A DNA stretch of 37,408 bases. Source: Silene noctiflora. Its lineage: Eukaryota; Streptophyta; Magnoliopsida; Caryophyllales; Caryophyllaceae. The notes under the pieces are model-generated. The model was not told where the DNA came from. It saw only the letters and a program-made list of their open reading frames with translations, and did not search any database. The position numbers and the translations under genes are program-made. Shown piece after piece: positions 1 to 10,076 of the stretch. The stretch covers positions 127,080 through 164,487 of the forward strand of contig VHZZ01000111.1 in assembly GCA_009801015.1 (NCBI GenBank). The letters run 5' to 3'. Positions within the stretch are counted from its first letter, which is position 1. Each line of letters begins with the position of its first letter.

Positions 1-82
1 TGTGAGCCAATTAGATCTGTCAAACAAATAGAGGACAAGTCGGATGAATTCAGGTTCAAATCATTCGATTTTGCAAGTACTA

Positions 83-213
83 GAGTCGGATTGGAGAGAA
101 TAAGAGTTAGCTCAAGTGGTAAGAGCTCTCTTACCCCGATCATGAAGTTGGGGGTTCGATTCTCACCCGCGGCATAATGCGCTCATTTGAACCAAAAAAA
201 GAGTCGGATTGGA
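83..213 (+). mobile_element. Very short tRNA-derived SINE with 13-bp TSD
   Basis: The body (96-200) carries a pol III box A-like motif (TTAGCTCAAGTGG, 107-119) and a box B-like motif (GGTTCGATTC, 153-162), about 34 bp apart, as in a tRNA. It ends in a run of seven A. Identical 13-bp direct repeats GAGTCGGATTGGA flank it at 83-95 and 201-213, the mark of target-primed insertion. At 105 bp it is barely longer than a tRNA, much shorter than most plant SINEs. It could also be a retroposed tRNA-like transcript rather than a self-propagating SINE family. Confidence 0.85.
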
Positions 214-2037
214 TCATATCGATTTCGGGCCAGTTTATTATGTATTATTATCTAGTTACTCAACGATCATGATAGATATGTGATAATAAAGATTTAGGCT
301 GGATTAGATTGAACCACACCAATTTGGATTGAAATAAACTTATGATCCACAATCCAGTTCCAGATTGAGTATACAAGCTGCTTTGTCTGACCTGAGAAAT
401 CGTCCGTGTGATTTACAAACATTTCGGTTATGAAATTCCGAAAATCATGTATTTATACACTCCATTTTGAGCCATTCAGGAGGTCGTGTTGGGTCGTGTT
501 TCTTTGTCTCCCGGTTTTTCTACCACTCTTACGGGCTCGGTTCATGACTTACCCTCAATTTTCAACCCCAAATAACAAGTATTAAACCATTTTTTTAATG
601 AGCATCCGATTTCAGCCCAAGACTTGTTTATCGCACACTGGCAGCCTCAAATGTCCTTTGTTGTTTCTCAAATTTGTGAGGTCGCTTAGTCTGACCGAGA
701 AACCGTCCTTGTGATTTACATACATTTTTGTTTCGAGATCCTGGAATGCCGGAAACCGTGTATTATACACTCCATTTTAAGCCTTTCAGGAGGCCGTATC
801 GGCTAGTGTTTCTTGTTCTCCCGGTTTTTCTACCACATGTCCAGGGTCGCTTCAGGAGGTACATTATTCAATTTAAACTCTAAATTAATAGTATAAAACC
901 ATTTTTATCGAGTATCCGATTTTCGTTCTCTAACTTAATTATCGAACACCGAAAATCTCAAATGTCATTTGTTATTCCTCAAAATTTGCGAGGCTGCTTG
1001 ATCTAATCCGAGAAACAGTCCGTGTGATTTACTGGCATTTTTTTTCTGGGACCCTGAAATGCCGAAAATTGTGTATCAATATTGACCCGTTCAGGAGGCC
1101 GTATTGGGCCATGTTTATTTTTCTCTCGATTTTTCAACCACGTGTTCGGAGTCGCTTTAAGAGTTACCCTATTCAATTCCAACAAGAAATAGATTGTATT
1201 AAACCATTTTTAACGAGTATCCAATTTCCGTATCTGACTTAATTATATTATCGCACATTGAAAAGTACAAATATAATCCGTTATTCCTCAAAATTTGTGA
1301 GGTCGCTTGATTTGACCCGAGAAAACGTTTGTGCGATTTACAGACATATTTATTCCGGGACCCTGAAATCCCGAAAATCGTGTATTTTACACTTCAATTA
1401 AACTTCAATTTGAGTCGTTCGACAGGCCATACCGGATCGTGTTTCTTTTCTCCCGGTATTTCTACCACGTTTCCAGGGTCGCTTCAAAAGTGATTCTATT
1501 CGATTTTAGACAAATAACAAGTATTAAACCAATATCAACGAGTATCCGATTTTCGCCTGATACTGGTTTGTCGCACACCGACAGCCTTAAATGTCATTTG
1601 TTGCTCCTAAAATTTTGAAAGGCCGCTTTGTCTGAACTGAGAAACCGTCTGTGTGATTTACGGACATTTTTGTTTCGGGACCCTGAAATCTCGAAAATCG
1701 TGTACTATACACTCAATTTTGAGCCGTTCGGAAGGCGATATTGGGTCATGTTTCTTTTTTCTCTCAGATTTTCAACTACGTGTTCTGGATATTTTCAGGA
1801 GTTACCCTATTCAATTTCATCCCCAAATAACAAGTATTAAATCATTTTTAATGAAGATCCAATTTTCACCCGAGACTGGTTTGTCACATAATAGCGACCT
1901 CAAATGTTCTTTGTTGCTCCTCAAAATTTGTGAGCTTCAATGTCTGACCCGATAAACCGTCCGTGTAATTTATGTACATTTTTGTTTCGTGACCCTGTAA
2001 ACCCTAAAACCGTCTATTTTGAGCCGTTCGGAAAGTC

Positions 2038-2251
2038 GTATTTATAATAACCCGACCCGCCACTGTCATAATGCAACCCTAATAAGATGAGATGTGTAAC
2101 TTTAGGCCATTTATTTGTCCTCACTTAAACCTAAAAGTATAAGGGCTTGTTACTAGGTGTCAAGTGAAATACTTTATAAACATATCATAAGCCTCATATT
2201 TTCCCGATGTGGAACAACTTTTCTCATAACCTCACGGGGTGTTACAATATT
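2038..2251 (-). mobile_element. Solo-LTR-like insertion in the satellite
   Basis: 204 bp (2043-2246) that do not belong to the satellite monomer. Read on the minus strand it begins TGTAACACCCCG, includes 'CCACATCGG', and ends GGGTTATTATA, which looks like the TG...CA ends of a plant LTR with the last CA changed to TA. The flanks are GTATT (2038-2042) and ATATT (2247-2251), a 5-bp target duplication with one mismatch. Other monomers read 'ccgtattgggtcg' at this spot, which confirms the empty site. No internal retroelement sequence is present, so a solo LTR or a fragment of one is most likely. Confidence 0.7.
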
Positions 2252-2636
2252 GGGTAATGTTTCTTTTTCGCCCGATTTCCGGGGTCGCTTTAGGAGTTAA
2301 CTCTATTCAATTTTCAGCTTCAAATAACAAGTATTAAACCCTGTATTAACGAGTATTCGATTTTCGCCCGAAACTTGCTTATCGCACACTGTCAAAAGTC
2401 CACTGTTCTTTTCTCAAATTTGTGAGGTCGCTTAGTTTGACCCAAGAAACCGTCCATGTGATTTACAAAATTTTTTTTTCCGAGACCCTGGAATCCCAAA
2501 AATCTTGTATAAACTTCAATTACAATTTAATTTGAGCCGTTTGTGAGGCCGTACCGGAGCGCGTTTCTTTCTTCTCGATTTTTACCACGTGTCCAGAGTC
2601 ACTTAAGGAATTACCATGTTCGATTTCAGGCTCAAA

Positions 2637-3114
2637 TCCTCTATATACTAAATGTATGAATAGGCGAATCTATGAATTTTTCCGCTCAAATTACTTTAGC
2701 TATAAATTGGGTCTTAACATGTTTGACAGTTATTCTCAAGTATTGGTCTTAACATTTTCTCTCATTCTATAATCTATATATACAAATGTTGACCTACCTT
2801 ATACTATAATTCTTTTGTTTTGGACAACACCTTATATAATTCTTATTTGTGAATTTTTGTACAAAAATATATTCTATCAAAGTACTTTACACTATCATTT
2901 ATTTTTCATGTGACATATTATACGGTATATGTCATATTATAAGACTTTTATATAATTTACTCATATTATAATCACATTTTAACCATAAATGTATCTTAAA
3001 TATTATATTTATTTGTAGGCTCTTAATACTAAATTTAAAATTTAATTACTAAATGTTAATTTCTTTATATATCACAATCTAAAAATCCGTGCATTCGCAC
3101 GGGATCTAAACTAG
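2637..3114 (+). mobile_element. Non-autonomous Helitron in the satellite
   Basis: It starts TCCTCTATATACT, ends with a 6-bp-stem hairpin (CCGTGC at 3087-3092, loop ATTC, GCACGG at 3097-3102) followed by GATCTAAACTAG, and lies between A (2636) and T (3115). These are the four Helitron hallmarks: 5' TC, 3' hairpin, CTAG end, insertion at AT without duplication. Joining the flanks gives 'ctcaaa|taac', which matches intact monomers ('ccaaataacaag'). The 478-bp AT-rich interior has no Rep/helicase coding sequence, so mobility would have needed a master copy elsewhere. Confidence 0.9.
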
Positions 3115-4893
3115 TAACCAATATTAAACAATTTTGAATGAGTCTCCGATTATCGCATACCGGCAGCCTCAAATGTTCTCTGTCGCTTCTTAAATTTTGT
3201 GAAGCTAGAATCCAGAAAAACATGTATTTAACACTTAAATTTGACCTGTTCGAGAGGCCGTTCTGGGTCGCGTTTCTTTGTCTCCTGATTTTTCTACCAC
3301 GTGTTCGGGGTCGTCTTAGGAGTTACATTATTCAATTTCAGTTTGAAATAAATAGTATTAAACCATTTTTAACGAATATCCGATTTCCGTCTCTGACTTA
3401 ATTATCGCACAACGGCAACTGGAAATGCAATCCGTTATTCCTAAAAATTTGTAAGCTCGCTTTGTCTTACTCGAGAAACCGTCTTTGCAATTTACGGACC
3501 TTTTTGTTCCGAGACCTTGAAATCCCGAGAACCGTATATTATAAAATTCAATATACAGTTTAATTTGAACCGTTTGGAAGGCCATACTAGGTCGTGATTC
3601 TATCGTGCTTTTACTATCACGTGTCCAGAGTCGCTTCGAGAGTTATCTTATTCAATTTCAGAACCAAATAACAAGTATTACACCAATTTCAACGAGCATC
3701 CGATTTTCGCCTGAGACTGGTTTATCGCAGACCGACAGCCTTAACTATCGTTCGTTGCTCCTTAACATTTTCAAGGCTTCTTTGTCTGACCCGAGAAACT
3801 GTCCGTATAATTTACAGACATTTTTGCTACGGTACCCTGAAATCCAGAAAACCGTGTATTAACACTCAATTTTGAGTCGTTCGAGAGGTTGTATCCCGTT
3901 GTGTTTTTTTTTTTTCTCCCGGTTTTCTATCACGTTTCGGGGGTCGCTTAAGGAGTTACTTTATTCAATTTTAGCCCAAATAACAAGTATTAAACCATTT
4001 TTAACGAGTATCCGATTTTCGTCCGAGACTTGTTTATCGCACACTAGCAGACTCAAATGTCCAATTTTCTTTCTCAAATTTGTAAGGTCGCTTAGTTTGA
4101 CCCGAGAAACCGTCCTTGTGATTTACTGACATTATTGTTTCGAGCCTTTGAAATACCGAAAACCGTGTATTATACACTTCAATTACTCTCCATTTTGAGC
4201 CGTATCAAGTAGTGTTTTTTTTCTTCCGGTTTTTCTACCATGTGTCCGAGGTCGCTTCAGAAGTTATATAATTCAATTTCATCTCCAAATAAATAGTATT
4301 AAACCATTTTTAACGAGCATCCGAATTATGTGCTCTGACTTAATTATCGCAAACCGGAAACTTCAAATATCATCCGTTATTCCTCAAATTTGTAAAGTCG
4401 TATCTGACTCGTGAAACTGTCTTTGCAATTTACAGACATTTTTGTACCGAGATCCTGAAATCCCGAAAATCGTGTATACACTTTAATATACAGTTCAATT
4501 TGAGCCGTTCGGGAGGCCATATTGGGTCGTGATTCTATTTCTCCTGGTTTTTACCACATGTCAAGGGTCGTTTCAAGAGTTATCGTATTCAATTTCAGCA
4601 CCAAATAACAAGTAATAAACCAATTTCAAAAGGTATCCGATTTTCGCTCGAGACTGGTTTATCGCATATCAACAGTCTCAAATGTCATCCGTTGCTCCTC
4701 AACATTTTTGAGGCTGCTTTGTCTAATCCGAGAAAGCGTCCGTGTGATTTACATAAATTTTTTTTTCAGGGACCCTGAAATCCCGAAAATCGTGTATTAA
4801 TACCCTCCATTTTGAGCTATTCGAAAAGCCGTATTGGGTCGTATTTCTTTTTCTCCCGATTTTTCTACCACGTTTCCGGGGTCGCTTTAGAAG

Positions 4894-5230
4894 ATACCCT
4901 ATTCAATTTTAGCCCCAAATAACCAGTCGACATACCCTATTCAATTTTAGCCCCAAATAACTCGATTGTGTCAGCACGACCAACGTCTAACTCGATTTTA
5001 TAGTCTAGAATAACGCTCTAGGCTTAAGGATATGTTTTTCACGTGATGCTTATAGTGAGTCAATGAATTTTCGGGAGAGTTTTCCAACGGAAATTTTCCT
5101 AAAACGGTATGAATTTTTGTCTAAACTGGCATAAATTCTTAACGGGCAACATTGAGACGGCATACCCAACATCCAACTCGATTTTATAGTCTAGAACAAT
5201 GGTTTAGGCTTTAAGATAAGCTTTTGCCGT
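4894..5230. repeat. Small duplications at the satellite edge
   Basis: Two nested duplications mark the right border of the satellite. A block beginning 'ataccctattcaatttt' occurs at 4894 and again at 4932 (38-bp offset). Beyond it a different repeat, 'ctcgattttatagtctagaa' with flanking similarity, occurs at about 4980-5040 and 5166-5226 (offset about 186 bp). The second unit is not related to the satellite monomer by eye. Confidence 0.7.
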
Positions 5231-5853
5231 AGTCATTCGGATCGGGTAATTCGACCTTGTTTGTTTCACCAAGTCCAGGGCAAGCCCAACTGTTGTATCT
5301 TATATGGGTTTTACCGCTTAAGCCCACGAAGCTTTATATAGTCAAACAAATTTCACCATCAAAATTCTGCATAATAATTTTACGAAGAGCGACATCGGGC
5401 AACAACTCGTCACACGACCACACCAGTACACCACCGGTAATAACTAATAATCCTCTTAGTTTTGTTACTCTTTCTTTTATTAATACATTCCGTGTCGATG
5501 ATTTATTTACGTTTTAATTAAAGATAAACAAATAATTGGAACGGAGTGACTATTGAATTGCTAAATTAAGACTCTCTTTATGTTGGGGTTTGTGTGTATG
5601 TTTGGTTCTACTTTATGGTGCGGTTATGTTAATTAGTAAACTTAATTGGTAATTCTTTTGTTCCATTAAATTGTATACGTTATTCGGAATTTCCCCATTA
5701 TTATAGTGAATAATTTTGGCTAGTAATATTTGAAATTTCCAATTTTGGGATATAGCTGAGCTCCTTGGTTAGGGTTTTTAAGTGGATTAAAAATTCAGAT
5801 GTTTTGTTGGTATTTTTGAGCATCCTCAATTCTTTACTGTTGGTAGAATGGTA
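5231..5853. other. AT-rich intergenic stretch with one MITE remnant
   Basis: No coding region can be supported. A 61-bp degraded Stowaway-like element lies at 5486-5546: left end 'cattccgtgtcgatgattt', right end 'aaataattggaacggagtg', related to the MITE at 5854. The rest is unremarkable AT-rich sequence. Confidence 0.5.
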
Positions 5854-5943
5854 CTCTTTCTGTCGGAGTTATTTGTTTACTTTTTATAGTCGTTGTGAGA
5901 GTATTTTAATTAAATTAAACAAATGATTGAGACGAAGAGAGTA
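5852..5943. mobile_element. Stowaway-type MITE, 88 bp
   Basis: Element 5854-5941, flanked by TA on both sides. The terminal inverted repeats are CTCTTTCTGTCGGAGTTATT at the left and the complement of 'aatgattgagacgaagagag' at the right. It is a sister of the 89-bp element at 35479-35567. Tc1/mariner-derived MITEs use TA targets and 'CTCCCTCCGTCCC'-like ends. Confidence 0.75.
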
Positions 5944-5986
5944 CTTTGTTGGTTAGAATGACAAGTAAAGTCTGTATGTTAGCTCA

Positions 5987-6198
5987 TACTCCCTTCATCT
6001 CAGTCATTTGTTGTCCTTTTCCATTTTTGGGTGTCTCCGTCAATTATTGTCCTTTCTATTTTAGGATTGCATTTGATGAGTAATTTGATCTTTCACCTTC
6101 AATTTAATCCACTTGTCATCTTTTAATTGACTCTCTCCTCTTTCCTTGGTCTTTGTGCCAAAACCAAAGGACAACAAATGACTGGGACGGAGGGAGTA
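5987..6198. mobile_element. Stowaway-type MITE, 208 bp
   Basis: Element 5989-6196 between TA dinucleotides. Left end CTCCCTTCATCTCAGTCATT; the right end is complementary (aaatgactgggacggaggga). The interior ('aggattgcatttgatga', 'ccttggtctttgtgcc') is shared with the copy at 35664-35865 inside the CIP111 intron, so both derive from one family active in this genome. Confidence 0.88.
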
Positions 6199-6904
6199 TA
6201 TAAGTATAGAAGAACATAATACGAGTGTCTCGAGGGCTCCTGCGAATGACGGGATGTTAAGAGTTATAGGAGCTTGTTTCTGTGGTTTAGAAGTGACATT
6301 CTTGAGAATGAGAATTATGGGATCGAGAATGAGAGTGGGGGCGGAGTGGAGATTTGAGAAGTCTCTTACACCAAGCGTTGATGACGAATTGACGATTACT
6401 GAATTTCCGCTTACTGTTGTAAAGTTATGGTGTAGTTTCATATGCCAGTTTCATTATATATCTAGTGCAGTTAGTTTCTCATCTGATCTGATCTGATCTG
6501 ATATGCTTGTCGTTTTGTTCGAGTAATTAATCCATGCCACCCAAACTGATTAGATGATATGAGATTGGAGCAGACGATATATCATGCTTCCTTTTATTGG
6601 TTTTCTTTTGAATGGTTTTTTAATGTTCTAAATAAGTAATCATCCGCATGGAGTTGAAAAAGAAAAGTCCATGTACATTTTTTTTTCCAAGTCTGGTTCA
6701 ACTTCACTAAAAGATACCTCAGTGAATAGCACTGAAATCGCTGCTTCATTCAGCAATCACTGTATTATTCGCTTTGCAATTCAACCAAAGATGATCCCAA
6801 CCTGAATTAGAACAAAAAAAATTCAGCATCCATCGATTTCGTCTTTTTTTACTCATCCGTTTCCTCCATTCAGAGATCAGGAAATATTAGCTGCGGTGTA
6901 GAAA
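6199..6904 (+). other. Upstream region and leader of the YVH1-like gene
   Basis: Short open frames on both strands at 6061-6496 overlap each other and match nothing I recognise. A microsatellite (ATCTG/GATCT unit, about four copies) sits at 6481-6502. The last 60 bases before the start codon are pyrimidine-rich then 'ccattcag', which could be a leader intron acceptor. No clear TATA box was assigned. Confidence 0.4.
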
Positions 6905-7574
6905 ATGACAGAGGCAATCAGCTCTGATCAGAGTCCCGGGCAGAAAGTGCAGGAATTCGAATCCAGTTGCTCCGACATGTGTCCTGAGTCTCCTGACCTG
7001 AAAGTCCCAATGCAGGAAACTAAAAACGTTGTGGTTCTTGACCAGAATGCCCAAATGTCAGAATCTGGCAATAACCCGGAAGTCCAAGTGCCAGTAACCA
7101 ACAGTAGCTCTGATATTATTCCTGATGTGAAGGGCAAACTGATATACCGCTGCAAGAAATGCCGTCAAATTGTTGCGTCCGATGAAACTCTCGTCTCTCA
7201 CGAGCAAGGAAACGGAGAGGCCAGCTTTAGAGGAAGAAAGAAGAGCGTTAACCCAAATACCCCTGAATGCACTGCTATTTTTGTAGAGCCTTTGAAATGG
7301 ATGGCACCAGGTGAGAATCAACACTATATAATCTTCAGTGTTGTTCTTTTTGTTTCTTTCGACAAACTGCAGAACTTTATAAAGTTGCTGATCATGTTTT
7401 CCCTCTGAAATGTTATCAGTTCAAGATGGATATCTATCGGAGAAACTTTATTGCATAGGGTGCAAGGGTAAATTAGGTTTTTTCTCCTGGGTCGGCATTC
7501 AATGTAGCTGTGGAGCTTGGGTTAGACCTGCATTCCAGATTCAGAAGTGCCGTGTTGATGAATGTCGAATATGA
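6905..7574 (+). CDS. YVH1-type zinc-domain protein lacking the phosphatase domain
   Basis: Two exons, 6905-7310 and 7420-7574 (AG|GTGAG donor, TTATCAG acceptor), give 186 residues. Residues 1-78 are low-complexity. Residues 80-184 match the C-terminal zinc-binding domain of YVH1/DUSP12 phosphatases: YRCKKCR (C83, C86), H99, C122, IFVEPLKWM, then C147-x2-C150, GKLG, C164-S-C166-G-x-WV-PAF. No HCx5R phosphatase signature is present before it. Arabidopsis At4g18593, annotated as a dual specificity phosphatase-like protein, has the same layout as I recall it. YVH1's zinc domain acts in 60S ribosome maturation (release of Mrt4) in yeast; whether this short plant form does so is inference. It would not be a phosphatase. 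The start ATG follows 'gtagaaa' and is the first in frame. Confidence 0.85.
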
Positions 7575-8621
7575 AGTTAGTCAGTTACAGACTTACAGGG
7601 TAGTTTAGTATAACATACAGTGGATAACCTCTCAATCAATACATTTTGTTCATAGGAAGCTTGAATGGTTTGATCGTTTTGTCACCGTATTTTCAGATCT
7701 ACTGGGTTGCGTTGTAACTTGCAAGTGCTACAGTATGGGTTTCTTCGACTAGCCAGGCTTTGCAAACTCTATGTAACTTACTAGTGATTTACATTGAAAT
7801 GATCGGTGCTCGTCTACCATTTGCACCCGCAATTTTAGTTTTGGAGTATAGGCAGTTGTAGACTTGTAGCCTACTTTTTTTCCATTTTCCCCCCGCAATT
7901 TTAGTTACACTTTCTTATGCGTAATGTCACGGTTAGCTTCTCGTTGGGGGGATAATATTGTATTAGCTCGACTTTCACTCTTACCGACAACTAAGGCCTC
8001 GTTTGGTTGCCATGCGAGAATTAGTTTCCCATGATTTTACACAACACATGAATTGTCCAATTCATGTGAATTGCCCAAAACGCGTTTGGTTCACGTCCTG
8101 TAATTGAATTTGACACAGGAGTTTCCAATTACCTAGGGAGGACTAGGTAATTAAAGGAGGAGTTGGAAATTCATGGGAAAAAAGAAAATCCCATGATTTG
8201 GGGTAACCAAACATCTTCCATTTTTCCAAATCATGGGATTTTCCAATACACCCATTTTTATGAGGTTGTCTAATATTGGCAATGATATTGATAATTTGAG
8301 ATACCATTAATACAAGGATAATAATTTCTTTCGTATTTTCGGACTTAATGTACAAACTCGAAATTTTTAATCCTCATAGCCAAAATATATTCTAAAAATA
8401 GATAACACTTCTTATAATTTTCAGATTTACGATTTTTTTAACTTCGGCTTAAACAACTCAATTTCAATGTTTCAAAAATAACCAACAAATGATTAAAATT
8501 AGTATACATTTCAAGCCATAAAATAAAATTGCATGCCTTTGTTTGTGATTTACCCTTATTTGTAGCTAATTATAATTTTAGATGACAAAAATAGAATAAT
8601 TAAGACACATAATTTCTTCTT
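7575..8621. other. 3' flank of the YVH1-like gene and PIF-like repeat remnant
   Basis: 7575-7990 is probably 3' UTR and spacer. 7995-8240 holds sequence starting GGCCTCGTTTGGTTGCC and containing several 'cgtttggtt'/'aaccaaac' pairs and 'cacatgaattg' blocks, the style of PIF/Harbinger (Tourist-like) MITEs; related sequence recurs at 10250-10545. I could not place both ends or a TTA target duplication. 8260-8621 is AT-rich with nothing else visible. Confidence 0.5.
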
Positions 8622-8627
8622 TATAAA
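8622..8627 (+). promoter_or_regulatory. TATA box of the Ole e 1-like gene
   Basis: TATAAA in the context 'ctttataaacc', 122 bp upstream of the start codon, a usual plant distance that would give a leader of about 90 bases. Confidence 0.55.
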
Positions 8628-8749
8628 CCATAAACAATCCCTTTACAATAATATCCTAAGCCAAGGACATAGAACTTGAATCAATTCTCCTACATTTAAC
8701 AAAAATTGTCCCTTTTTTATACATTATCTAAGAGCTAGGCACAAGATCA

Positions 8750-9446
8750 ATGGCTAAGTCTCAATTCATTCTCGTCGTGGTGGCCGCCGTATGCATCCTG
8801 TCCATGGCCGGTGTTTCAAATGCTGAGGCTGACAATCGTTTCTTTGTTCAGGGTATGGTGTACTGTGATACATGCCAAATCCAATTTATGACTCGTGTTA
8901 GCCATATGCTTGAAGGTATGTAACTTTCATTTTACGTAATTGATTACGCTTAAAGATGTCTTAGTTTAACGATTAAAAAGGTACCGTAGATATTAGGTAT
9001 CAGGTTTGAAAAAATGTTGCAGATTATTTTTAATGTGTGAGCGTCTCTCAGAAGATTTACTAATAACATTTAAAATGGTGGATTAAACAACAGGTGCAAC
9101 AGTGCAGTTGGAATGCAAGAACATGACATCAGAATCAGTGACATTCCAGAAAGATACAGTGACAGACAGATTAGGTCTATACAGCATTCCAGTAGATGGA
9201 GACCATGAAGATGATATCTGTCAAATAAGCTTAGTGAAGAGTCCTTCACAGGAATGTTCCGAGATCCCAACCGACATTTACTCGCAACAATCCGCCATGG
9301 TCTCCCTAACTAACAACAACGGCGAAGCCACTCCTGTCAGGAACGCGAACCCACTTGGGTTCATGAGGAAGGACCCTCTCCCTGAGTGCCCTGAGGTCCT
9401 CAAGGAGTTGGACATTGATCCTATTAGTAAAAGGCCTATGGTTTGA
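8750..9446 (+). CDS. Ole e 1-like secreted pollen protein
   Basis: Exons 8750-8915 and 9094-9446 (donor GAAG|GTATG, acceptor AACAACAG) give 172 residues. Residues 1-25 form a signal peptide (hydrophobic ILVVVAAVCILSMAG, then SNA). The mature part has the Ole e 1 pattern of six cysteines: C39-x2-C42 in VYCDTC, C63, C98, C110 and C154, and the motifs GxxxCxxC and 'ATVQLEC'. A sequon NMT lies at 65-67. Family members (tomato LAT52, olive Ole e 1, chenopod Che a 1) are secreted in pollen and act in hydration and tube growth; several are allergens. Length fits the family (about 150-175). Similarity to the chenopod members is from memory. The 178-bp intron contains SINE-like sequence near 8960-9010 ('attaggtatcaggtttga'). 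Confidence 0.9.
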
Positions 9447-9663
9447 ATTCGACTATTCGAGTCGATATGGAACTAATTTGTATGGTTCTTTATTTGGATG
9501 TAGTACTTGAATAAGCATAAGGTAAAATTACCATGAAAAAAAGAAGAAGAATGTATATTTATGTTATAAATAATGTTGCTTGTATCTTTTGACTATATTT
9601 CTATTTGATTTGCAATGAAATTTGCGCGATATATATACTCTAGTGGGATATTAATACATCACA
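9447..9663 (+). other. 3' flank of the Ole e 1-like gene
   Basis: AT-rich 3' UTR and downstream sequence with several AATAA-type motifs ('gaataagcataa', 'aaataatg'), which fit plant polyadenylation signals. No gene. Confidence 0.4.
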
Positions 9664-10076
9664 ATTTTTTTATTTTTTTATTTTTTTTTTGGAAAAGGAG
9701 GCCGAAGCCGATTACGCACATAACTATAGAACGAGTAACACTCATTCCTTGAACATCCTGAGCTTTGAACATCCTGAGCCATCATGTCTTGGATCCCGTG
9801 TGGAGAGATATGAAGGTTATGGTCACCAAAAGGAAATGTCAATGTCATTTTCGATAGTTTGTCCGCGCTGAAATTAGTTTCGCGATAAACGTGTTGAAGA
9901 AAATATCGCCCACCTTCAAGCAATTGCTTGTCAAATTCAGACCAAACCAAATCCCACGCAACTCAGCTAGCATCACTGTAGAATGTCCAAGATTTATCAT
10001 GAATCCAAATATCCAATTTCCGCTACTATTGTAAAATATTCCGCCGGCATCCGCTGGATCGGGTTACCTTCACAAT
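9664..10076 (-). mobile_element. Fragment of a LINE-type RNase H domain
   Basis: On the minus strand the first part reads ADAGGIFYNSSGNWIFGF...GHSTVMLAELRGIWFGL, the N-terminal half of the RNase H domain found at the end of plant non-LTR reverse transcriptases. A second part in another frame (9678-9900) reads LLEGGRYFLQHVYRETNFSADKLSKM, its C-terminal 'HVYREANxxADxLA' motif. About 40-50 residues between the halves are missing and the frame shifts there. The piece ends in an A-rich tail (T-rich 9665-9691 on the plus strand), as at the 3' end of a LINE. It is dead; the upstream reverse transcriptase is absent. Confidence 0.8.

Larger units (their letters stand above)
361..4960 (+). repeat. Tandem satellite array, about 310-bp monomers
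   Basis: A recurring block (roughly 'gagaaaccgtccgtgtga') appears near 390, 695, 1005, 1315, 1632, 1945, 2435, 3470, 3790, 4100, 4410 and 4725, so the unit is about 300-320 bp apart from the two insertions. Each unit also has 'gtattaaaccatttttaacg' and 'tatcgcacac'-like blocks. Monomers differ in diagnostic segments: type A has 'gagacttgtttatcgc' with 'tgtgaggtcgcttag'; type B has 'tctgacttaattatcgc' with 'ccgttattcctc'; type C has 'aaaccaatttcaacgag' with 'gagactggtttatcgc'. The clean order at the right is B (3380), C (3700), A (4010), B (4330), C (4640). Several short open frames here are frame shadows. I cannot match it to a named satellite family. Confidence 0.9.

Noticed and set aside
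96..200. A functional tRNA gene
   Set aside because: The acceptor stem cannot be closed and the target duplication plus A-tail show a retroposed copy.
1003..4129. Several open frames of 60-100 residues on both strands
   Set aside because: They repeat with the satellite period, resemble each other and have no conserved domain; they are frame shadows of the satellite.
6061..6496. Overlapping open frames on both strands upstream of the YVH1-like gene
   Set aside because: One overlaps a MITE, they contradict each other in strand and neither matches a family known to me.
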